Shown here in pieces: positions 62,295-64,000 of a stretch of 64,000 bases of DNA. Numbering within the stretch: the first letter of the stretch is position 1; every line of letters begins with the position of its first letter. The DNA comes from Prevotella sp. (GTDB lineage Bacteria > Bacteroidota > Bacteroidia > Bacteroidales > Bacteroidaceae). The translations under genes and the position numbers were made by a program. The stretch spans positions 40,434 through 104,433 of the forward strand of contig JAJPYN010000016.1 in assembly GCA_021204905.1 (NCBI GenBank), given 5' to 3'. A model generated the notes under the pieces. That model was given only the letters and a program-made list of their open reading frames with translations. It searched no databases and was not told the origin of the DNA.

Positions 62295-63572
62295 ATGCAT
62301 TCCACCATCTGCGCAATAGCCACGGCACAGGGCGGCGCCATCGGCATTGTCCGCGTATCCGGAGAGCGAGCCATAGCCATCGCCGAGGGCATATTCCGCG
62401 GCAAACGTAAGGTAAAGGACGCAAAACCTTATTCCATCCTCTACGGACGTATCGTCGACGGCGAAGAAACCGTGGATGAAGTGCTTGTTGCTATATTCCG
62501 CGCCCCGCACTCCTACACCGGCGAGGACTCCGTGGAGATCTCGTGCCACGCCTCGCCGTATATCCTGACACGCATCATCTCCCTGCTAATACACCACGGC
62601 TGCCGCATGGCCGAACCCGGAGAATTCACCAAGAGAGCGTTCCTGAACGGCAAGATGGACCTCAGCCAAGCAGAAGCCGTCGCCGACCTCATAGCCTCCG
62701 AGACACGCGCGCAGCACCGCATGGCCATGAACCAAATGCGCGGAGGATATTCTGAAAAGCTGCGCTCCCTGCGCGATAAACTGCTCCATATGACATCCCT
62801 CCTCGAGCTCGAACTCGATTTCTCCGAAGAAGACATAGAATTTGCCAAACGCGAAGAACTCGTTTCACTCGCCGAAGACATCCGCTCCGAGACCTCACGC
62901 CTCACCGGCTCATTCCGACAAGGCGACGCCATTAAAAAAGGAGTGCCCGTGGCAATACTCGGCGCGTCGAACGTCGGCAAAAGCACTCTGCTCAATGCAC
63001 TCCTCGGCGATGACCGCTCGATAGTGTCCGACTGTCAAGGCACCACACGCGACATCATCGAAGACACGACAACTATCGACGGTATTCAATTCCGCTTCAT
63101 CGACACCGCAGGCATACGACACACCGACGACAAAGTGGAACAAATGGGCATCGAACGGTCTTTGCGCGCAGCGGAAAAAGCCATGATTATAATCCTGCTC
63201 ACCTCTCCGGGAGTGGACTACCCCAACATCCCGATACGCCACGACCAAACGGTAATACGTATAGTCAACAAAACGGATTCTTTCCAAGCTCTCACGGGCA
63301 GAGGGCTCGAAGAACTGAAAAATCAACTAGTCGGCGCCGTAAAACCGGCTGGCAGCGACATACTCGTTACCAATCTCCGACACTACCAAGCTCTCTGCCT
63401 TGCACAAAAGGATATCGAGAGAGCCCGCTACGCACTCTCCGCAGCTCTCCCTGAGGATATCGTGGCCGAAGAACTCAGAGAATGTCTGGCACACTTGGGA
63501 GAAATATTGGGAGACATCACAAACGAAGAAGTGCTCAACAATATCTTCTCACACTTCTGCATCGGAAAATAG
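62295..63572 (+). CDS. mnmE: tRNA uridine-5-carboxymethylaminomethyl(34) synthesis GTPase
   Basis: 425 residues, a little shorter than the usual 450-460. The N-terminal formyl-THF-binding domain starts STICAIATAQGGAIGIVRVSGERA. A helical domain with the GEFTKRAFLNGKMDLSQAEAVADLI motif follows. The G domain has G1 GASNVGKSTLLNALL, G2 TTRD, G3 DTAG and G4 NKTD, and the essential Cys is in the C-terminal CIGK motif. It modifies the wobble uridine of tRNAs with MnmG. The reading frame is intact even though a mobile palindromic element ends about 45 bases upstream and may affect its expression. Confidence 0.95.
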   Translation: MHSTICAIATAQGGAIGIVRVSGERAIAIAEGIFRGKRKVKDAKPYSILYGRIVDGEETVDEVLVAIFRAPHSYTGEDSVEISCHASPYILTRIISLLIHHGCRMAEPGEFTKRAFLNGKMDLSQAEAVADLIASETRAQHRMAMNQMRGGYSEKLRSLRDKLLHMTSLLELELDFSEEDIEFAKREELVSLAEDIRSETSRLTGSFRQGDAIKKGVPVAILGASNVGKSTLLNALLGDDRSIVSDCQGTTRDIIEDTTTIDGIQFRFIDTAGIRHTDDKVEQMGIERSLRAAEKAMIIILLTSPGVDYPNIPIRHDQTVIRIVNKTDSFQALTGRGLEELKNQLVGAVKPAGSDILVTNLRHYQALCLAQKDIERARYALSAALPEDIVAEELRECLAHLGEILGDITNEEVLNNIFSHFCIGK

Positions 63573-63867
63573 GGGGCAAAAAGTTCACAAGCATAAGCCG
63601 CGAAAAACATAAGATTTTTCCTCGTAATTTTTTCTTTTTTGTGGTTCCCGCTAAGGAGGGCGAAACAATCTTAACGGCCTTGTTCTTCGCGAGAAATTTC
63701 CTTCGTTCGCTTGGCGGTGTGCATGGCGGAGAGGGCTTGCGGCAGCTACAACCTCTTGACATACGGCAAGAAATTCTTATTGCAGGGCAGAAATTAACTT
63801 AGGGCAAGAAAAGACGTTTTTTAAGAGAGATGTTAACAAATCATTATGCGCGCGCGGGGATTCGGGC
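63573..63867. other. Gene-free spacer after mnmE
   Basis: No coding region or stable terminator is convincing. A T-rich stretch (TTTTTTCTTTTTTG near 63627-63640) follows mnmE. Short plus-strand frames here have shadow-like composition. Confidence 0.4.
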
Positions 63868-63875
63868 TACCTTTG
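63868..63875 (+). promoter_or_regulatory. -7 promoter box at the right edge
   Basis: TACCTTTG followed by GCAGCAG, similar to the context of the ncRNA promoter at 10703. Transcription would run rightwards through the 27-base repeats and out of the window. Confidence 0.55.
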
Positions 63876-63920
63876 CAGCAGTTTTAAGAGTGTTTAGAAA
63901 AAAGCAAGTTTGTAGAAGTT

Positions 63921-64000
63921 CAAAGCAGAAACAGGTTCTAAGAATTTCAAAGCAGAAACAGGTTCTAAGAATTTCAAAGCAGAAACAGGTTCTAAGAATT
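63921..64000 (+). repeat. 27-base tandem repeat continuing past the window
   Basis: CAAAGCAGAAACAGGTTCTAAG begins at 63921, 63948 and 63975. Copies are identical where complete; the array reaches the window edge. It lies in the 5' leader of whatever gene follows. Confidence 0.9.

Noticed and set aside
1..64000. tRNA and rRNA genes
   Set aside because: No stretch with a T-loop GTTCGAATC-like motif, acceptor stem and CCA context, or rRNA-like sequence, was found in the intergenic regions by eye.

Overview
The window is chromosomal DNA from a GC-rich member of the Bacteroidota, most likely order Bacteroidales. The basis is the gene content and order (porG-like, uppS, bamA, tandem ompH/skp, murI; lysS-gpsA-pgi; tamB-tamL; an S46 dipeptidyl-peptidase; two TonB-dependent receptors), the absence of clear Shine-Dalgarno sequences, and repeated Bacteroidetes-type promoters with a TAnnTTTG -7 box and a TTTG -33 box about 20 bases upstream. 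Family or genus cannot be fixed from the sequence alone. No rRNA or tRNA gene and no CRISPR array was seen.

Layout. 1-6.8 kb (+): an envelope-biogenesis run with the end of a porG-like gene, uppS, bamA, three ompH/Skp paralogues and murI. 6.8-9.45 kb (-): aroQ, an O-methyltransferase, rbfA and a LolC/E-type permease. 9.56-14.05 kb (+): xerD, a candidate stand-alone non-coding RNA with its own promoter and terminator, mtgA and a UvrD/PcrA helicase. 14.2-19.4 kb (+): a TPP riboswitch and an uptake operon (TonB-dependent receptor, PnuC-type transporter, second receptor). 19.5-24.4 kb (-): lysS, gpsA, pgi and a HAD phosphatase. 24.6-27.6 kb (+): a large nuclease-helicase fusion. 27.7-29 kb is gene-poor, with a small XRE regulator. 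29-34 kb (+): a surface-glycan locus with a frameshifted glycosyltransferase, a Wzx-type flippase, an IspD/TarI-type cytidylyltransferase, LicD and a second glycosyltransferase. 34-43.2 kb (+): TetR regulator, fabG, a pseudouridine synthase and the tamB-tamL envelope module. 43.3-51.5 kb is mostly on the minus strand: LOG-family hydrolase, PfkB kinase, tcdA, dipeptidyl-peptidase, flippase and a SpmA-SpmB fusion. 51.7-63.6 kb (+): HAD phosphatase, ribF, CPBP protease, Na/Pi cotransporter, a fused NfnAB-like flavoprotein, an IS200-like transposase, a PD40-like periplasmic protein, a nucleoside phosphorylase, a small unknown gene and mnmE.

The most interesting structure is a family of palindromic repeats between 43.8 and 62.3 kb. 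A single small HUH (Y1) transposase gene sits between two arrays of short hairpins in inverted orientation. A transposase-free copy of the same arrangement lies 3.4 kb away with a 97-base identical left end. A third inverted pair has inserted between tcdA and the PfkB kinase and is bracketed by an exact 45-base duplication of the tcdA 3' end. This resembles a RAYT/REPIN system, with stems that change in a compensatory way. Other unusual features are tandem repeats that duplicate gene starts (five 35-base copies at the third ompH; three 22-base copies at the ribF/CPBP junction), a roughly 70-base intergenic repeat present three times, and a C6 tract that frameshifts a glycosyltransferase.
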